From positions 1 through 24,881 of the forward strand of contig CBFGWV010000038.1 of NCBI GenBank assembly GCA_965652545.1: a DNA stretch of 24,881 bases. The letters run 5' to 3'. Positions within the stretch are counted from its first letter, which is position 1. Every line of letters starts with the position of its first letter. Source of the DNA: CBFGWV01 sp965652545 (lineage in GTDB: Bacteria; Pseudomonadota; Gammaproteobacteria; Competibacterales; Competibacteraceae). This document shows, piece after piece, positions 22,752 to 24,881 of this stretch. Both the position numbers and the translations under genes were made by a program. The notes under the pieces were generated by a model. It was not told the origin of the DNA. It did no database searches and saw only the letters and a program-made list of their open reading frames with translations.

Positions 22752-23442
22752 CTACGTCTTCGAGCCGCCGTCGCCGGCGGCGATTCCGCTGCTGGACGAG
22801 GCTGCGGCCTTTCCCGTCGGCCGCGTGTACTGCGTGGGCCGCAATTACCGCGCCCATGCCGCCGAGATGGGCTTCAGCGGCCGCGAGGATCCGTTCTTCT
22901 TCCTCAAGCCGGCCGACAGCCTGCGACCGGTGGCCCCCGGTGAGACCGGGGCTATCGCCTACCCGCCGCAAACCGCCAACCTGCATCATGAGGTCGAGCT
23001 GGTGGTCGCCATCGGCCGCGGCGGGCGCGATATCACCGCGGACGACGCCCAGGACTATATCTTCGGCTACGCCGTGGGCCTGGACATGACCCGGCGTGAT
23101 TTGCAGATCGCCGCGCGCGATCTGGGGCGGCCCTGGGAGGTCGGCAAGAGCTTCGACGATGCAGCGCCCATAGGGCACATGGTCCGTGCCGCCAACGTTC
23201 GCCCGGCAGAGAATGCGGCCATCCGCCTCACGGTCAACGGCCAGAGCCGCCAGGCCAGCGACCTGTCGCAGCTGATCTGGTCGGTCCCGGAGATCATCGC
23301 CCACTTGTCCCGCTACTGGACGCTGCGTCCGGGCGATGTGATCTTCACCGGCACGCCCGAGGGCGTCGGCGCGGTGGTGAGCGGCGATACCCTGACGGCG
23401 ACCATCGACGGGCTGCCGCCGTTGACCGTCGAGGTTCGCTAG
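22744..23442 (+). CDS. Fumarylacetoacetate hydrolase (FAH) family acylpyruvate hydrolase, NagK-like
   Basis: Metal-dependent C-C bond hydrolase of 232 residues. FAH-fold features are clear: VYCVGRNYRAHAAEMG at 28-43, the metal-binding HHEVELVVAIG with E83 and E85, D114 in VGLDMTRRDLQ, KSFD around 135-138, and VIFTGTPEGVG near the C-terminus. Length and motifs fit short acylpyruvate hydrolases such as fumarylpyruvate hydrolase of the gentisate pathway and the 2,4-diketo-acid hydrolases of sugar-acid routes. It therefore probably releases pyruvate from a 2,4-diketo acid. ATG 22744 has GGAGG upstream inside the Dabb gene and overlaps its stop by eight bases. It is the last gene of the plus arm. 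No gentisate dioxygenase is visible. Confidence 0.93.
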   Translation: MPDYVFEPPSPAAIPLLDEAAAFPVGRVYCVGRNYRAHAAEMGFSGREDPFFFLKPADSLRPVAPGETGAIAYPPQTANLHHEVELVVAIGRGGRDITADDAQDYIFGYAVGLDMTRRDLQIAARDLGRPWEVGKSFDDAAPIGHMVRAANVRPAENAAIRLTVNGQSRQASDLSQLIWSVPEIIAHLSRYWTLRPGDVIFTGTPEGVGAVVSGDTLTATIDGLPPLTVEVR

Positions 23443-23507
23443 GCGCCCCATAACCCGCTATGGTTGCGAGCGGGGGGACCGTACCGGTCCACGGAATATG
23501 GATGCAT

Positions 23508-23512
23508 GGGAG
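23508..23512 (+). promoter_or_regulatory. Ribosome-binding site supporting the GTG start of the S10 gene
   Basis: GGGAG eight bases before GTG 23521. An in-frame ATG at 23506 overlaps this site and would add MGDSP to the signal peptide, which fits less well. Confidence 0.6.
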
Positions 23513-23520
23513 ACTCACCG

Positions 23521-24881
23521 GTGACAAAGGAAAGACCAGGGACGCTGTTTACGGTGTGGGTTTCCGGGGCAATGGCGGGGCTGTCGCTGCTGCTGACGAC
23601 CGCGGTAGCGGCAGGAGACGGGATGAACGCCACGGGTTATCGGGTCGATGACCTGCCCGGGTTGCAGGGCAACCCGGGCTTCGCGCAGTACGCAGGCTAC
23701 CTGGATGTCGCCCCGCAGCGCGGCGGGAGGATGTTCTTCTGGATGACCGAAGCCGACGTCCAGACCGAGGATACGCCGGTGGTCATCTGGCTGGACGGTG
23801 GCCCCGGGGACTCCAGCCTCAATGCCTTGTTCTGGGAAAACGGCCCCCTGCGCGTGGATTTGGCGGGCACTGTCACGCTGGCCGATGCACGCTGGAACCG
23901 CCATGCCGACATGGTCTACGTGGACCAGCCGCTGGGCACCGGTTTCTCGGTGGTCGACACCGCCGGCGCAGTCACGACACGCGAGCAGGTCGTCGAGGAT
24001 TTCCTGGCCTTCCTCGATGCCTTTTACGCTGTGTTTCCAGACAAGCGCGAGCGCCCGCTGTACCTCTCGGGCGAGAGCTTCGCCGGTCATTACATCCCGG
24101 ACTTCGCCCGCGCCATCATCGATCGCAACGCCCGCGGCGAGGCCCCGGCGGCGCTGCGTCTTGAGGGCTTGCTCATCATCAGCGCGATGGTCGACCCGCT
24201 CATCCAGTTTCATGCCGACATCGACTACGCCCAGGGTGCCGGCCTGATCGACGCGCGCCAGCGGACGGTCGTGGAAGACCAGTTCACGATCTTCAAGGCC
24301 GCTATCGATGACGGTACCGCCGACCAGGACAGTTTCAACGCCATGCTCGGCAGCATCCTCCAGTACACCGGCAGCACGACGGTGGGCGTGAACATGTACG
24401 ACATCTCCCGCTATGACGTGGCCGCCGGTTTTCTCTGGCCGGCAGAGGAGATGGGCGCCATGACGGCCTACCTCAACCGCGAGGACGTGCGCCAGGCCAT
24501 CCATGTGGGCGACTTCAGCGGCGAGTTCGGCGGGTTTTCGGAAACCGTCTTCGAAGACCTCATGCCGTATTTCTACGTCTCCACCGCCCCAGTTCTGGCC
24601 GGGCTGTTGGAGGAGCTCCCCGTGCTGATGGCCGCCGGGCAGTGGGACATGATGAGCAACCACATCGGCCAGGAACGCCTGCTCGCCGCGCTGGACTGGA
24701 CCGGTCGCGAGGGCTTCGCACAGGTCGAGCGGGGGGTGTGGATGCTCGCCGATCAACCGGTCGGCTACGGCCGCGCCTACGGCAACCTGACCTACCTTAT
24801 GGTCATCGGCGGCAGCCACATGCTGCCCTTCACCCAGCCGGACGCATCCGAGGACATGTTGCGGCGCTTTCTGGCCGGCGA
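23521..24881 (+). CDS. Exported serine carboxypeptidase-like protein, peptidase family S10, 3' end missing
   Basis: Predicted periplasmic or secreted peptidase; 453 residues are visible and only a few are missing at the end. The N-terminus VTKERPGTLF plus a hydrophobic run to about residue 31 is a signal peptide. S10 landmarks occur in order: WLDGGPGDSSL at 90-100, ENGPL at 106-110, YVDQPLGTGFS at 133-143, the nucleophile S186 in SGESFAGHYIP, YLNREDVRQAIHV at 317-329, the catalytic D376 in GQWDMMSNHIG and H433 in GGSHMLPFTQP. The triad is thus complete. The usual WLNGGPGCSS is changed to WLDGGPGDSS. Family enzymes remove C-terminal residues at acidic pH; some relatives are acyltransferases. 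It follows the FAH gene by 78 bases but has no obvious link to it. Confidence 0.9.
   Translation, partial: MTKERPGTLFTVWVSGAMAGLSLLLTTAVAAGDGMNATGYRVDDLPGLQGNPGFAQYAGYLDVAPQRGGRMFFWMTEADVQTEDTPVVIWLDGGPGDSSLNALFWENGPLRVDLAGTVTLADARWNRHADMVYVDQPLGTGFSVVDTAGAVTTREQVVEDFLAFLDAFYAVFPDKRERPLYLSGESFAGHYIPDFARAIIDRNARGEAPAALRLEGLLIISAMVDPLIQFHADIDYAQGAGLIDARQRTVVEDQFTIFKAAIDDGTADQDSFNAMLGSILQYTGSTTVGVNMYDISRYDVAAGFLWPAEEMGAMTAYLNREDVRQAIHVGDFSGEFGGFSETVFEDLMPYFYVSTAPVLAGLLEELPVLMAAGQWDMMSNHIGQERLLAALDWTGREGFAQVERGVWMLADQPVGYGRAYGNLTYLMVIGGSHMLPFTQPDASEDMLRRFLAG

Noticed and set aside
22744..23442. Calling the FAH gene a gentisate-pathway nagK
   Set aside because: No gentisate 1,2-dioxygenase or maleylpyruvate isomerase is in the window; the family also serves other 2,4-diketo acids.
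23476..23490. GGACCG-TAC-CGGTCC hairpin after the FAH gene, considered as a terminator
   Set aside because: A perfect six-pair stem but with no T-run on either side. It could be structural, but a terminator is not supported.
23515..24819. Minus-strand open frame of 434 codons
   Set aside because: Antisense to the S10 carboxypeptidase gene, whose triad is complete on the plus strand.
1..24881. Search for CRISPR arrays, tRNA/rRNA genes, integrases and phage genes
   Set aside because: No direct-repeat array, tRNA-like cloverleaf or integrase/transposase motif was recognised on reading both strands.

Overview
The window is gene-dense, GC-rich bacterial DNA that looks like an ordinary chromosome. 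I find 25 protein genes, including one truncated at each edge, and no rRNA, tRNA, CRISPR array, phage gene or insertion sequence. Gammaproteobacterial origin is an inference. It rests on the style of the proteins, on a cluster of 32-bp palindromic elements of the GTAGGAGC...GCGAT type (familiar from Pseudomonas, Xanthomonas and halophilic gammaproteobacteria), and on high GC with tightly overlapping operons. A sodium-coupled amino-acid symporter and an EctD-like oxygenase are compatible with a marine or saline lifestyle but do not prove it.

Left part (1-5832, all minus strand): a core-type, folate-domain-lacking methionine synthase runs off the left edge. Upstream of it is a four-gene, translationally coupled operon: class IV aminotransferase (IlvE type), PglD/NeuD/VioB-like sugar N-acyltransferase, DegT/VioA-like sugar aminotransferase, and a fused GT2-GT4 glycosyltransferase. 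Read together, the last three look like synthesis and transfer of an N-acylated amino-deoxy sugar.

Middle part (6013-14878): an AGCS sodium:amino-acid symporter is followed at once by a GT2 glycosyltransferase. A secreted CAP-domain protein on the opposite strand starts inside a cluster of three REP-like elements. A three-gene minus-strand operon follows: GntR/FCD regulator, EctD-like Fe(II)/2-oxoglutarate oxygenase, and an NAD-binding oxidoreductase with a C-terminal SAF-like region. A large plus-strand protein, GT4 fused to a GT2-like half with a degraded active site, is divergent from it.

Right part (14891-23442): a catabolic and uptake locus built around a divergent promoter region at 18111-18217. 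The minus arm is cupin, periplasmic binding protein, SDR dehydrogenase and IclR regulator. The plus arm is a second SDR, LivG-like and LivF-like ATPases, a LivH-LivM fused permease, a Dabb-domain protein and a NagK-like FAH-family acylpyruvate hydrolase. The reading is that an organic acid is imported by the Liv/HAAT transporter, oxidised by the SDRs, and hydrolysed by the FAH enzyme to pyruvate plus a second acid, under IclR control. The substrate cannot be read from the sequence.

Right edge (23521-24881): an exported serine carboxypeptidase-like protein (peptidase family S10) with an intact catalytic triad and a substituted oxyanion/carboxylate-binding motif, truncated by the window end just before its C-terminus.

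The best candidates for undescribed biology are the IclR/Liv/SDR/cupin/FAH locus, the GntR/EctD-like/SAF operon, and the two mirror-image glycosyltransferase fusions.
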